A DNA stretch of 64,000 bases from Lysobacterales bacterium (GTDB lineage: Bacteria > Pseudomonadota > Gammaproteobacteria > Xanthomonadales > Ahniellaceae), in assembly GCA_016182785.1 (NCBI GenBank), contig JACPFU010000030.1, positions 1 to 64,000 of the forward strand, in the 5' to 3' direction. The notes beneath the pieces were generated by a model that was given only the letters and a program-made list of their open reading frames with translations, made no database searches and was not told the DNA's origin. Shown here in pieces: positions 8,483-17,311 of the stretch. The position numbers and the translations under genes are program-made. How positions within the stretch are numbered: position 1 is the first letter of the stretch; each line of letters starts with the position of its first letter.

Positions 8483-9001
8483 ATGGTGAGCAAACAGTCC
8501 CAGTTCGATGCCTTGGTGCGCGCAACCAGCGCCGACCTGTATCGCTTCGCGTTCTGGCTGTGCGGCAACGAGGCCCTGGCGCACGACCTCACCCAGGAAA
8601 CCTACCTGCGCGCCTGGCGTTCGCTCGACAACCTGCGCGAGACCGCCGCCGCCAAGGCCTGGCTGATCACGATCCTGCGCCGCGAACACGCGCGGCTGTA
8701 CGAGCGCAAGACCCCCGCGTTCGAGCCGATCGACGCAGTGCAGTTGCCGGAGTCCGACCTGCAGTCGCCCGACCAGCTCGGCGACGATGCGCTGGTGCGC
8801 CGTGCGATGGCGAAGCTCGACCCGAAGTACCGCGAACCCTTGTTGATGCAGGTGCTCGGCGGCTTCAGTTGCGAGGAGATCGCGGCCGAGTTGAACGTCA
8901 CCCCGGGTGCGGTGATGACCCAGGTGTTCCGTGCCCGCCAGAAGCTGAAGGCGGCGCTCGGCGGCTACGGCGAGGAGGCCAAGGTCTATGAACTGCCTTG
9001 A
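8483..9001 (+). CDS. ECF-family RNA polymerase sigma factor
   Basis: 172 residues. Region 2 reads LYRFAFWLCGNEALAHDLTQETYLRAWRSL and region 4 reads LDPKYREPLLMQVLGGFSCEEIAAELNVTPGAVMTQVFRARQKLKA, the sigma-70 ECF pattern. It overlaps the downstream DUF3379 gene by 14 bases, the usual sigma/anti-sigma arrangement. The stimulus is unknown. Regulation through sequestration by the membrane partner is inferred from the family arrangement. Confidence 0.88.
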   Translation: MVSKQSQFDALVRATSADLYRFAFWLCGNEALAHDLTQETYLRAWRSLDNLRETAAAKAWLITILRREHARLYERKTPAFEPIDAVQLPESDLQSPDQLGDDALVRRAMAKLDPKYREPLLMQVLGGFSCEEIAAELNVTPGAVMTQVFRARQKLKAALGGYGEEAKVYELP

Positions 9002-9713
9002 GTTCCGCCGTGCCATCGGCACCGATCCGCGTAGCCTGGACGAGGCTGCGGACATCCATCGCAGTCAGTGCTCGCGCTGTGGCGATGCGCTGCAGCGCGC
9101 GCTCGCGTTCGAGCGCACGCTCGGCGCCGCGTTTGCGGTGCCGGTCCCGCAGGGGCTCGCGGACCGCGTGCTGCTCGCGCAGACCACCGCAGCGCTACAT
9201 GAACCCGCGCGGCGGCGCTGGCCGGCGCTGGCGTTGGCCGCCACCATCGTGCTGAGCGTGGCGCTGGGTGCAGGGTTTGGCTGGCGCTGGTTCAGTCTGA
9301 ATGCGCCGCTTGCCGACCTCGCCATCGCCCATCTGGCGCATGAGCCGTTCGCGCTGTCGTCGCGCGCCCTGGTCGCCGAGGCCGAGGTTCGCGGCCAGTT
9401 CGCGGCGCTCGGGGCGCCGCTGCAACATGCGCCGGGCGCGGTGCACTACCTGATGAATTGCCCGCTCGGTCGGCACCGCGTCGTGCACATGGTGCTGCAA
9501 CGCGAGAGCGGCCCGGTCACGGCGCTGTACGTGCCCAGGCTGCACGAAGCGCGGCGCGAATTCGGCCGCGACGGCGTTCGCGGTCGCGAGCAGCCGCTCG
9601 CCGGCGGCACGCTGATCCTGCTTGCGACCAGCGACCGCGAGTTCGATGCGGTCGCGGCGCAATTCCGCGGCGCGTTCGGCGGCAGCGACAGCGGCGCGCT
9701 CGGAACGCTCTGA
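8988..9713 (+). CDS. DUF3379-type membrane protein, probable anti-sigma factor
   Basis: 241 residues. The N-terminal cytoplasmic part has a Cys/His set (MNCLEF, HRSQCSRCGDAL) like zinc anti-sigma proteins. One membrane helix lies at about 80-100 (ALALAATIVLSVALGAGFGW), followed by an exported domain of about 140 residues. The start lies inside the sigma-factor gene, pointing to coupled translation. The family is known beside ECF sigma genes in Xanthomonas and Shewanella relatives. Anti-sigma function is inferred. Confidence 0.78.
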   Translation: MNCLEFRRAIGTDPRSLDEAADIHRSQCSRCGDALQRALAFERTLGAAFAVPVPQGLADRVLLAQTTAALHEPARRRWPALALAATIVLSVALGAGFGWRWFSLNAPLADLAIAHLAHEPFALSSRALVAEAEVRGQFAALGAPLQHAPGAVHYLMNCPLGRHRVVHMVLQRESGPVTALYVPRLHEARREFGRDGVRGREQPLAGGTLILLATSDREFDAVAAQFRGAFGGSDSGALGTL

Positions 9714-9802
9714 GTCAGCCCGGGGTGGCGGGCGCGCTGGGCATCGGCTAGCGTGTGCGCCCTGGTCGCCGCGCTCGCGGCACCGTTGCACAGGTCGTTT
9801 GC

Positions 9803-10534
9803 GTGGCCAATCCCGAACTCTCCGTGGTCGTGCCGGTATTCAACGAGCGCGACAATGTCGCGTCGCTGGTCGACGAGATCATCACCGCGCTGCGCGGCCG
9901 CATCGCCTTCGAGATCGTCTACGTCGACGACCACAGCCGCGATGACACGCTCGCAGTGCTGACCTCGCTGCGCGCGCGCGTACCGGAGCTGCGCGTGCTG
10001 CATCACCTCGTGCAAAGCGGTCAGAGCACGGCAGTGCGCAACGGCGTCAAGGCCGCTCGTGGTGCCTGGGTCGCGACCCTGGACGGCGATGGCCAGAACG
10101 ATCCCGCGGACATCCCGAAACTGCTCGACGCGCGCGCGGCGGCCGATGGCGCCACCAAGCTCTTCGCCGGCTGGCGCGTGCAGCGCCGCGATACCGGCAG
10201 CAAGCGTCTCGCCTCGAAACTGGCCAACGCGATCCGCCGCCGCCTGCTGCGCGACGACACCCCGGACACCGGCTGCGGCATCAAGCTGTTCGAGCGCGAA
10301 GCCTTCCTCGAACTGCCCTACTTCGACCACATGCACCGCTACCTGCCGGCGCTGATGCAACGGAGCGGCTGGCATACGCTGAGCGTGCCGGTGAACCATC
10401 GGGCGCGCAGTGCCGGTGTGTCCAAGTACAACAACCTGCAGCGCGCGCTGGTCGGCATCGCCGACCTGCGCGGCGTCGCCTGGCTGATCCGGCGCGCGAA
10501 GAGCACCGCGGTGGAAGAAATTTCTAACGGCTGA
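9803..10534 (+). CDS. Family 2 glycosyltransferase (dolichyl/undecaprenyl-phosphate sugar transferase type)
   Basis: 243 residues from the GTG at 9803, which gives MANPELSVVVPVFNERDN; the longer frame upstream adds an Arg-rich stretch unlike the family. VPVFNE, YVDDHSRDDT and TLDGDGQNDPADI are the GT2 nucleotide- and metal-binding motifs (DxD-like DGDGQ). It resembles DPM1/GtrB enzymes that load a sugar onto a polyprenyl phosphate, but without the C-terminal membrane helices of GtrB. It is followed 62 bases later by the LpxB-N-like membrane gene, a frequent pairing, suggesting envelope glycolipid modification. Confidence 0.83.
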   Translation: MANPELSVVVPVFNERDNVASLVDEIITALRGRIAFEIVYVDDHSRDDTLAVLTSLRARVPELRVLHHLVQSGQSTAVRNGVKAARGAWVATLDGDGQNDPADIPKLLDARAAADGATKLFAGWRVQRRDTGSKRLASKLANAIRRRLLRDDTPDTGCGIKLFEREAFLELPYFDHMHRYLPALMQRSGWHTLSVPVNHRARSAGVSKYNNLQRALVGIADLRGVAWLIRRAKSTAVEEISNG

Positions 10535-10596
10535 GCCGCTAAGCTGCCCGACTTTTCCGGGCGCCTTCGCGGCGCCCGCTTCTCATTGGATGGGTC

Positions 10597-10902
10597 ATGG
10601 CCGACTTTCTCGCCTCGTGGGCGCACAACTTCAATTTCTGGCTCGCCGTCGGCTTTCTCGGGCAAGCGGTTTTCGCGTCGCGCTTCATCGTGCAGTGGTG
10701 GTTCAGCGAGAAAGCCAAGCGCGTGGTCGTGCCGACGGTGTTCTGGTGGCTGTCGCTGCTCGGCGGCCTGACGCTCACCGTCTACGCCATCCACAAGCGC
10801 GATCTGGTGTTCACGCTCGGCCAGTTCTCCGGGCTGTTCATCTACAGCCGCAACCTGTGGCTGCTGCACACCGCCAAGCGCCGCGAAGTCGTGACCGACT
10901 GA
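10597..10902 (+). CDS. LpxB N-terminal-domain-like small membrane protein
   Basis: 101 residues with three hydrophobic helices. FWLAVGFLGQAVFASRFIVQWWFSEKAKRVVVPTVFWWLSLLGG is the signature of the lipid-A-disaccharide synthase N-terminal domain family (PF07578), which occurs as a stand-alone inner-membrane protein. Members often travel with GT2 glycosyltransferases, as here. The biochemical role is not established. A GGGCGCC/GGCGCCC hairpin lies just upstream between the two genes. Confidence 0.85.
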   Translation: MADFLASWAHNFNFWLAVGFLGQAVFASRFIVQWWFSEKAKRVVVPTVFWWLSLLGGLTLTVYAIHKRDLVFTLGQFSGLFIYSRNLWLLHTAKRREVVTD

Positions 10903-10906
10903 ACGC

Positions 10907-13825
10907 TCAGATCGCGCGGCCGCGTTCGACGCGGTTGCGGCCGAGTTTCTTGGCACGGTAGAGCGCCGCGTCCGCCTCCTCGATCAGCTGCGCGGGGCGC
11001 AAGCCACCGCGCGGCCAGCACGCAGCGACGCCGACGCTGACGGTGATGCCGCGTTCCTTGCCGAATTCTTCGCAACGCGCGCGGATGGCGTGCGCCCGCA
11101 TCGCCGCCTCCTCGATTTCGACACCGCACAGCACCACCACGAACTCCTCGCCGCCGAAGCGCGCCAGCAATTCCTCCGGCTCCTGCACGTGCTGCTCCAG
11201 CTGGCGGGCGATGCCGCGCAGCATTTCGTCGCCGAGCAGATGCCCGTGCTGGTCGTTGTACTGCTTGAAGAAATCGACATCGACCATCAACACCGCCAGC
11301 GACCGGCGCTGCTCGGCGAGGCGGTTCCACGAGCGCGCGAAGAACTGCTCGAAGCCGCGACGATTGGTGATGCCGGTCAGGCCATCCTGCACCGCCAGGC
11401 GCGACAGGCGCTGGTTGGCGACTTCGAGTTCGCGCGTGTGCGCGGCGACCTCGCGCTCCAGCTCCAGGTTGCGCTCGCGCAGCTTGCGCGAGCGGTGCCG
11501 CCCCCAGAACCAGGCCAGTAGCGAACCGAGTGCCAGTGCCGCCGCGGCCGCCGCCCATGCTGCCGCGCGCGTCTGGTACCAGCGTGGCTGCACCTGAAAG
11601 GCGAAACGCAACGCATCGCTGCTGGCACGGCCGCCGCGCGTGCGTGCTTCCACGCTCAGCTGGTAGTGGCCTGGCGCCAGCCGGGTGAATTCGCGCTCGC
11701 CGATGGCCGTCCATTCGCTCCATTCGCCGCCGCCGCCGCCGTCGGCCAGGCGCGTGCGGAATTCGACCGCAGCATCGTGTCCGTCGATGCCGTACTCGAA
11801 GCGCAAGGCGTCCAGCGGCGGCAGGTCGAGCGTGGCGATGCCGCGCCGGTCGAGCAGCCGCGTCTGGTGCGCGGCATCGGTGAGCGTGGCGCGGTGCATG
11901 CGCAGGTGCAGCGCACTGTCGACGCGTGCGCCGAGGTTCGGGTCGAAGGTCAGCAGTCCGCCCCAGGCGACCACGGTCAGGCGGCCATCCTCGGCGATCG
12001 ACAGTTCGCTCAGGCCGAGCGCCCGTCGCGACTCCACGCGCAACGGTTCCCAGCGGCCATCCTGCATCTTCCAGACCGCGCGGCTGGTGAATGCGTACTC
12101 CTGGCCATTGCCGCGGCGGAACTCGAGTTCGTTGACGCGGCTCCCGGCCAGGATTGCCAGCGGATGGTCCGGCACCGCTGCAAAGCGCTCGCCGCGGCGT
12201 TCGTACAAGTCGTGCCCGATCACGGCATAGACCTTGCCATCGAGCAGCCACACGCTGCTGCCCACATCCGCAGCCGTGGCGAATCCGGCCTGGGCACCGA
12301 GCGGGGTCAGCTGCAAATGCACGCCGTTGGCGTCCGCGACGCGTTCGGCGAGCACCGGGTAGCCGCGCCAGTTGCCCAGCAGCCAGTGCTCGCCGTCGAG
12401 CTCCACCAGCGTCGAAATGCTGATCTCGCCCAGTTCATGGCGCTTGACCACGTGCCAGTCCGGACGGCGCTCGAGCTCGACGATCGCGGAGTCCTCCAGC
12501 GCCAGCACGCGCTCGTGGACGAAGGTCGAAACCTGCAGCTCGAACACGCCGCTGCTGTCGGTCACCTTGCTCGGCACGCCGGCGCGCAACCGCATCACCG
12601 AGTTGCGTTCCCCGACCAGCAGATCGCCACCGACCCGCTGCAGGTCCCAAACTTCATCGGCCGCCCAGGGTTCGCGGGCGAAGCGTGCGCGGCCATCGTC
12701 GCCGACGCGCGAGCGGAACAGCCCGAGCGACGTCGCCACCCAGCGCGATCCCTCGAACCACTCGGCGTCGTTCAAGGCTCCGAACAGACCGTCCTCCTCG
12801 CCAACGAAGGTCCACGGCGAAGGCCACTCCAGACGCACCAGGTCGCCTTCGGTCGCGCACCACAGTCCACCGTCTGCGCTCTGGGTGATGTCGGTGATCG
12901 GGTAATTGCTGACGCGATAGCGCTTCTTCAGCGCGAAGCGGGTGTCGACGATGGCCACTTCCCCGGACAACGTCGCGATCGCGAAGTCGCCATCGTCCAG
13001 CGCCGTGATGCTGTAGGCCTGCACTTCGCGCAGCCAGGCATCGTAGGGGGTATCGACGTGCTTCAGCCCCGCGGTCTTTCCGGTCGCCAGGTAGATGCCG
13101 TGCATGCGCGACGTGAACACCGTGCCCGCAGGGTGCGGCGCCGAGCTCTGCACGCCGTAGCGGATGAATTCCTCGCCACCGGGCACGCGCGCAAACCCGT
13201 TGCCGTCGAAACGCATCAGCCCGATGCCCTCGTAGCGGCCCCAGAGTTCGTCGCCGACGCGCAACGCCGTCAGCGCCGGGCCCGGGTTCGGCCAGCTTCC
13301 GGCGCTGCCATCGTGGCCGATGCGGAACAGGCGATGGTCGCCCTGCGCGTAGTAGCCGTCCGGCAATTCCTGGACCAGCCAGACCTGCCCGATCGGGTGC
13401 GCGCCGGCCACGTCGCGGAAGCGCTCGTCCAGATCGGTATAGGACCAGCTGCCGTCGGCGCTCTCGGTGTACAAGCCGAACTGGTCGTAGCCGCCGGCCA
13501 GGACGGCGCCGTCGCGGGTCAGCGCGATGCTGCGCAGGGAGTTCTCGTGCGGCGTCTGGATCGACTCGAAGCGACCGGCCGAGTACACCAGCAAGCCCTC
13601 GACATTGGCCACGAACACGCGGCCGCTGGCGTCGGCGGCCACGCCGACATGTTGCGGCATCACGTCGTAGTGCTCGGCGTTGAAGCGGGTCAGCAACGGC
13701 ACGCCGCTGGCATCCGCCGCCACCTCCGCGGTGCCCACCCCGGCGGCACACGCCAAACCGCTCCAGACCGCACCCAGGCAAGCGAGGCGCTTCAGCAACT
13801 GGTTCGGTGCGTGGACCCGTGGCAT
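10907..13825 (-). CDS. Propeller-sensor diguanylate cyclase (reg_prop/Y_Y_Y-TM-GGDEF)
   Basis: 972 residues. Signal peptide ([14 protein letters not shown]), then a long periplasmic region of two-component-regulator propeller repeats and a Y_Y_Y-like beta domain ([19 protein letters not shown]) to about 740. One membrane helix lies at about 752-770, then a coiled coil and a GGDEF domain ([19 protein letters not shown]) with active motif GGEEF near 890. It should make cyclic di-GMP in response to an extracytoplasmic signal. The inhibitory I-site RxxD, five residues before GGEEF, is replaced by EPEE, so product inhibition is probably lost. The divergent gene is pdxJ, 92 bases away. Confidence 0.88.
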   Translation of the reverse strand: MPRVHAPNQLLKRLACLGAVWSGLACAAGVGTAEVAADASGVPLLTRFNAEHYDVMPQHVGVAADASGRVFVANVEGLLVYSAGRFESIQTPHENSLRSIALTRDGAVLAGGYDQFGLYTESADGSWSYTDLDERFRDVAGAHPIGQVWLVQELPDGYYAQGDHRLFRIGHDGSAGSWPNPGPALTALRVGDELWGRYEGIGLMRFDGNGFARVPGGEEFIRYGVQSSAPHPAGTVFTSRMHGIYLATGKTAGLKHVDTPYDAWLREVQAYSITALDDGDFAIATLSGEVAIVDTRFALKKRYRVSNYPITDITQSADGGLWCATEGDLVRLEWPSPWTFVGEEDGLFGALNDAEWFEGSRWVATSLGLFRSRVGDDGRARFAREPWAADEVWDLQRVGGDLLVGERNSVMRLRAGVPSKVTDSSGVFELQVSTFVHERVLALEDSAIVELERRPDWHVVKRHELGEISISTLVELDGEHWLLGNWRGYPVLAERVADANGVHLQLTPLGAQAGFATAADVGSSVWLLDGKVYAVIGHDLYERRGERFAAVPDHPLAILAGSRVNELEFRRGNGQEYAFTSRAVWKMQDGRWEPLRVESRRALGLSELSIAEDGRLTVVAWGGLLTFDPNLGARVDSALHLRMHRATLTDAAHQTRLLDRRGIATLDLPPLDALRFEYGIDGHDAAVEFRTRLADGGGGGEWSEWTAIGEREFTRLAPGHYQLSVEARTRGGRASSDALRFAFQVQPRWYQTRAAAWAAAAAALALGSLLAWFWGRHRSRKLRERNLELEREVAAHTRELEVANQRLSRLAVQDGLTGITNRRGFEQFFARSWNRLAEQRRSLAVLMVDVDFFKQYNDQHGHLLGDEMLRGIARQLEQHVQEPEELLARFGGEEFVVVLCGVEIEEAAMRAHAIRARCEEFGKERGITVSVGVAACWPRGGLRPAQLIEEADAALYRAKKLGRNRVERGRAI

Positions 13826-13917
13826 GCGCGCATTTCACCACAGCGTCCCTCGGGTGCGCGGACGCGCCAGCATTGTTGACCAGACGCGGGTGCGGGCGGC
13901 TATGGCACACTTTCGGC

Positions 13918-14667
13918 ATGACCCGACTGAGCGTGAATCTCAACAAGATCGCGGTGCTGCGCAACTCGCGCGGTGGCGCCCTGCCGGATGTGGTGCAAGC
14001 GGCCCGCGTCGCGATTGCCGCCGGTGCCGACGGCATCACCGTGCACCCGCGCCCCGACCTGCGCCATATCCGGCCAGCGGACGTGTACGCGCTCGCAGCT
14101 ATGCTCGAAGTCGAGTTCAACATCGAGGGCAACCCATTTGCGGCCGCCAACGACTGCGGCTATCCGGGCCTGCTCGAGCTGGTGGAGGCGGTGCGGCCGG
14201 CACAGGTGACACTGGTCCCGGATGGCGACGCCCAGATCACGTCGGATCACGGCTTTGACATCGCGCGCGACCGCGAACGGCTGCGCCCGCTGATCGCGCG
14301 ACTGCGCGCCAGCGGTGCGCGCGTGAGTCTGTTCGTGGACGCCGGGTCGACCTGGGGCGCCGACATCGCGGCGCTCGGCGCGCAGCGCATCGAGATCTAC
14401 ACCGGCCCGTATGCACACGCACACGCCGCCGGCGCTGCCGCCACCGCGCTCGCCGCATGCGCACAGACCGCCGCGGATGCGCGCGCAGCGGGCCTGGCGG
14501 TGAACGCCGGCCACGACCTGGACCAGCACAATCTGGCCGATCTGCTTGCCGCCGCCGGACCGATCGCGGAAGTCTCGATCGGTCATGCCTTGATCAACGA
14601 TGCGCTGTACGACGGACTTGCCGACACCGTGCGGCGCTACCGCGCGTTGTGCAGCGTGCAGAAATGA
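13918..14667 (+). CDS. pdxJ: Pyridoxine 5'-phosphate synthase PdxJ
   Basis: 249 residues from the ATG at 13918. [47 protein letters not shown] and [11 protein letters not shown] are the conserved PdxJ stretches. It condenses 1-deoxyxylulose-5-phosphate with 3-amino-2-oxopropyl phosphate to pyridoxine 5'-phosphate in the DXP-dependent vitamin B6 route. It is a single-gene unit, divergent from the diguanylate cyclase, and ends at a strong hairpin (14670-14691) facing the convergent exbD gene. pdxA is not nearby. Confidence 0.95.
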   Translation: MTRLSVNLNKIAVLRNSRGGALPDVVQAARVAIAAGADGITVHPRPDLRHIRPADVYALAAMLEVEFNIEGNPFAAANDCGYPGLLELVEAVRPAQVTLVPDGDAQITSDHGFDIARDRERLRPLIARLRASGARVSLFVDAGSTWGADIAALGAQRIEIYTGPYAHAHAAGAAATALAACAQTAADARAAGLAVNAGHDLDQHNLADLLAAAGPIAEVSIGHALINDALYDGLADTVRRYRALCSVQK

Positions 14668-14669
14668 AA

Positions 14670-14691
14670 CGGCCGGGCAGATGCCCGGCCG
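14670..14691 (+). terminator. Terminator-like hairpin between pdxJ and exbD
   Basis: A nine-pair stem CGGCCGGGC/GCCCGGCCG with loop AGAT starts three bases after the pdxJ stop. The following tract (CTTCCTT) is only weakly T-rich, so it may work in both directions for the convergent pair or be partly Rho-assisted. Confidence 0.65.
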
Positions 14692-14716
14692 CTTCCTTGC
14701 ACTTGCGGGGGTGCGC

Positions 14717-15124
14717 TCAGCCTTCCGGCGAGGCGAACCCGATCTTCTTGTAGCCGACGTTCTTCGCCGTGCCCATCACGTCCGCGAGGATCTGGTACTG
14801 GGTTTCCTCGTCCGCCTGGATCTGCAGCACCGGCTGCGGATTCTTCTTGGACTCGAACTCCAGCTGCAGCTTCAGGATTTCGGTCGAGATCGGCTGGCCG
14901 TTCCAGAACATGTCGCCGTTGGCACGGATGCCAAGATCGATCGGCGGCGGCGGGTCCTTCGGCGGCGGCTGCGTCGACTTCTGCGGAACGTCGATCAGGA
15001 TGCGCTGGGTCATCGCCGGTGCCGTGATCATGAAGATGATCAGCAGCACCAGCATCACGTCGACGAGCGGCGTGACGTTGATTTCCGCCATCGGCCCACC
15101 GGACTTGTTGCTAGCAAAAGCCAT
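14717..15124 (-). CDS. exbD: ExbD/TolR-type biopolymer transport protein (second copy)
   Basis: 135 residues. MAEINVTPLVDVMLVLLIIFMITAPAM is the ExbD/TolR membrane helix with its proton-coupling Asp (PLVDVMLVLL), followed by a periplasmic domain. It partners ExbB to harness proton-motive force for TonB. A GAGG precedes the start. It is last in the tpr-tonB-exbB-exbD-exbD series, 20 bases after the first exbD. The two copies keep the membrane helix but differ in the periplasmic domain (this one has a PPPKDPPPPID linker), suggesting a heteromeric complex as in Xanthomonas. Confidence 0.9.
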   Translation of the reverse strand: MAFASNKSGGPMAEINVTPLVDVMLVLLIIFMITAPAMTQRILIDVPQKSTQPPPKDPPPPIDLGIRANGDMFWNGQPISTEILKLQLEFESKKNPQPVLQIQADEETQYQILADVMGTAKNVGYKKIGFASPEG

Positions 15125-15144
15125 GTTGCTTCCTCGCTGTCCGC

Positions 15145-15558
15145 TTACTTCTGCGGCTCGGTGATGAAACCGAGTTTGCGGATGCCCGCGTTCTTGACCG
15201 TACCCATCGCCTCGGCGATGACCTTGTACTGCACGGTCCGGTCGGCGCGCAGTTCCACCATCGGCTGGGGCGTCTTCAGCGCCTCGATGCGCAAGCGATC
15301 TTCCAGCGCACGCTGGTCGATCGGTGCGTCATCCAGGAACAGTTCGCCGGCGTCGTTGATGGCAAGCGTCATCGGCGGGGCCAGGTCCTTCTCGTCGACC
15401 GTCACCGTCTTCTGGGGCAGGTCGACCTTTACCTTGTGGTTCATCAGTGGTGCCGTGATCATGAAGATGATCAGCAGCACCAACATGACGTCGACCAGTG
15501 GCGTGACGTTGATTTCCGCCATCACGCCGCCGTCATTCCCTCCTGCTGCCATTGCCAT
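15145..15558 (-). CDS. exbD: ExbD/TolR-type biopolymer transport protein (first copy)
   Basis: 137 residues. It has the same membrane segment as its neighbour (MAEINVTPLVDVMLVLLIIFMITAPLM, with the conserved Asp) and a periplasmic domain containing VDLPQKTVTVDEKDLAPPMTLAINDAGE. It is probably a stator component with ExbB. It lies 24 bases after exbB and 20 before the second exbD, so all three are likely co-transcribed. A tandem exbD pair is typical of xanthomonad TonB clusters, where the second copy can serve particular substrates. Confidence 0.9.
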   Translation of the reverse strand: MAMAAGGNDGGVMAEINVTPLVDVMLVLLIIFMITAPLMNHKVKVDLPQKTVTVDEKDLAPPMTLAINDAGELFLDDAPIDQRALEDRLRIEALKTPQPMVELRADRTVQYKVIAEAMGTVKNAGIRKLGFITEPQK

Positions 15559-15582
15559 TGCGGGCTCCCGTTGGCGTGGTGA

Positions 15583-16455
15583 TTACTTCTTCGCTGCCTT
15601 CGGGGCGGCGCCTTCGACGCGCGAACCGGTGGCGAAGAAGTCATGCAGGTCATGCGCGAACTCGTCGAAGCGGGCATTGATCTTGCGGTTGCTGCGCGAG
15701 AAGAAGTTGTACGCCAGCACCGCCGGGATCGCGACGAACAGACCGATCGCGGTCATGATCAGCGCTTCGCCGACCGGGCCGGCGACCACGTCGATCGAGG
15801 CATCACCCGAGGCACCGATCGCGATCAGCGCGTGGTAGATGCCCCACACGGTACCGAGCAGACCGACGAACGGCGCCGAGGAGCCGGTGGTTGCCAGCCA
15901 GGTCAGGCCGTTTTCGAGCTTCGAGCTCTCGCGGGTCACGGCCTGGCGCAGGGCGCGGTCGATGAACTCCGAGCGGTTCAGGGCTTCGACCAGGCGCGAA
16001 CCTTCATGGCGCTGGTGGTGGGCGGCGGCGGAAGCGCAGTCGAGCGCGATCTTCGAGAACGGTTCGGCCTTCGGCTGCTCTTCCATGAAGCGCACCGCAT
16101 CACCGGCGGAAGGCGTTTCCCAGAAGGTGCGGATCAGCTTTTCCATGCGGCCGGTGATCTGGGTGTTGCGGATCGCGTTCATCACCGTGTAGATCCAGCT
16201 CACGATCGACATGCAGACCAGCGTCACCAGCACGACCCAGCCAACCCAGTCGAGTTGTCCGAGGAGGTGGTCAAAGCCCATCTGCTGGAACGCGGCAGCG
16301 TTGGACGCGCTGCCGGTTGCGGCGATGTCGGTGGCGGCTGCCATCGAGTCGGCTGCGGGCGCGGTCGCTTCGGGCATGCTTGCAGCAGCCGTCATTGCAT
16401 CGGCGGGGGCAGCGCCCGCGGCGTCTGCAGGCTGGGTCGTCTGGTCTTGTTGCAT
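15583..16455 (-). CDS. exbB: ExbB/TolQ-type proton channel protein
   Basis: 290 residues. A long Ala/Thr-rich N-terminal extension (about 1-55) precedes the first membrane helix (WVGWVVLVTLVCMSIVSWIYTVM). The MotA/TolQ/ExbB core has helices 2 and 3 with SSAPFVGLLGTVWGIYHAL and GEALIMTAIGLFVAIPAVLAYN. It forms the proton-conducting oligomer with ExbD that energises TonB. The extension is longer than in E. coli ExbB and may be a periplasmic tail. It starts 10 bases after tonB ends. Confidence 0.92.
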   Translation of the reverse strand: MQQDQTTQPADAAGAAPADAMTAAASMPEATAPAADSMAAATDIAATGSASNAAAFQQMGFDHLLGQLDWVGWVVLVTLVCMSIVSWIYTVMNAIRNTQITGRMEKLIRTFWETPSAGDAVRFMEEQPKAEPFSKIALDCASAAAHHQRHEGSRLVEALNRSEFIDRALRQAVTRESSKLENGLTWLATTGSSAPFVGLLGTVWGIYHALIAIGASGDASIDVVAGPVGEALIMTAIGLFVAIPAVLAYNFFSRSNRKINARFDEFAHDLHDFFATGSRVEGAAPKAAKK

Positions 16456-16465
16456 GGCATTACCC

Positions 16466-17125
16466 TTAGTTGAGCGTGAACTTGATGGGAACGAGGACGC
16501 GGCCTTCGACGGGGCGACCGTCGCGGACCTCGGGGTTGAACTTCCACTGCTTGACCGCTTTCATCGCTTCCTGGTCGAGTTCGCGGTGCCGGCTCGACTT
16601 GTGGATCTCGACCCTGAGCGCGCTGCCGTCGATGCCGACGGTCACGACCAGCACGACTTCGCCTTCCAGGCGTCGGCGCAGCGCGGCCGGCGGATAGCGC
16701 GGCGGGCGTGCCTTGCGATAGCTCGGGTCCTCGGATGCACCGATGTTTTCCGGCAGCACCGGCGCGGGTGGCGCGGGCGGTGCCGGCGGCGTGGCCTCTT
16801 CGGCCATTTCCGTGGGCTCGTCGAAGACCGGGCGATCGTCCACCGGTGGCGGTGGCGGCGGCGTCGGCTGCGGCTTGTTCTCGATGATCTTCTTGATTTC
16901 CTTCGGCGGCTCCGGCGGCGGCGGCGGTGGTGGCGGCGGCGGCGGCGGCGGCTCGATGAAGGTGACGTCGATGATCTGGTCTTCTTCCTCGACAATCGCA
17001 TCCGGCGGCTTGACCGGGGCAATCAGGAACATGAAGGCTCCGGCGTGCAGGGCCAGCGCAAAGGACTGCCCGGCGACGCGGCGCCAGCTGAAGCCTGTTT
17101 CGGTGTCGTTATCGATGCTCGACAT
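16466..17125 (-). CDS. tonB: TonB energy-transducing protein
   Basis: 219 residues. One N-terminal membrane helix (SFALALHAGAFMFLIAPV), a long Pro-rich spacer with a run of 13 consecutive Pro after IEP, and a C-terminal TonB domain (PPRYPPAALRRRLEGEVVLVVTVGIDG through QWKFNPEVRDGRPVEG). It spans the periplasm and contacts TonB boxes of outer-membrane receptors. A perfect TATAAT on this strand lies at 17197-17202. The five-gene order suggests a dedicated TonB system; no receptor gene is in the window. Confidence 0.93.
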   Translation of the reverse strand: MSSIDNDTETGFSWRRVAGQSFALALHAGAFMFLIAPVKPPDAIVEEEDQIIDVTFIEPPPPPPPPPPPPPEPPKEIKKIIENKPQPTPPPPPPVDDRPVFDEPTEMAEEATPPAPPAPPAPVLPENIGASEDPSYRKARPPRYPPAALRRRLEGEVVLVVTVGIDGSALRVEIHKSSRHRELDQEAMKAVKQWKFNPEVRDGRPVEGRVLVPIKFTLN

Positions 17126-17196
17126 GGGGGTCTCGATTCTGCGGAGGCCGTGTTTGCGACCCCGCTGGCAGGACGAGTCCGGCCAAGGGGGTCGTG

Positions 17197-17225
17197 ATTA
17201 TAACCACGGCCAGTTAGGTTCTATC
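17197..17225 (-). promoter_or_regulatory. Probable tonB promoter
   Basis: On the minus strand the -10 hexamer is a perfect TATAAT (17202 down to 17197), about 70 bases before the tonB ATG at 17125. The -35 region, around 17220-17225, is poor. The perfect -10 in very GC-rich DNA is the main support. The tonB-exbB-exbD-exbD genes could thus be transcribed apart from the upstream TPR gene. Confidence 0.5.
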
Positions 17226-17311
17226 CAGCCTCCGTGCAGCATCTTCCCTGCACGTTACAGCCACGTAACGGACCAGATCCCCGCCAGGGGTTGCCGGTCC
17301 CGTCAACTGCG

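Noticed and set aside
11666..13879. A 737-codon plus-strand open frame
   Set aside because: Antisense to the propeller diguanylate cyclase, with low-complexity translation.
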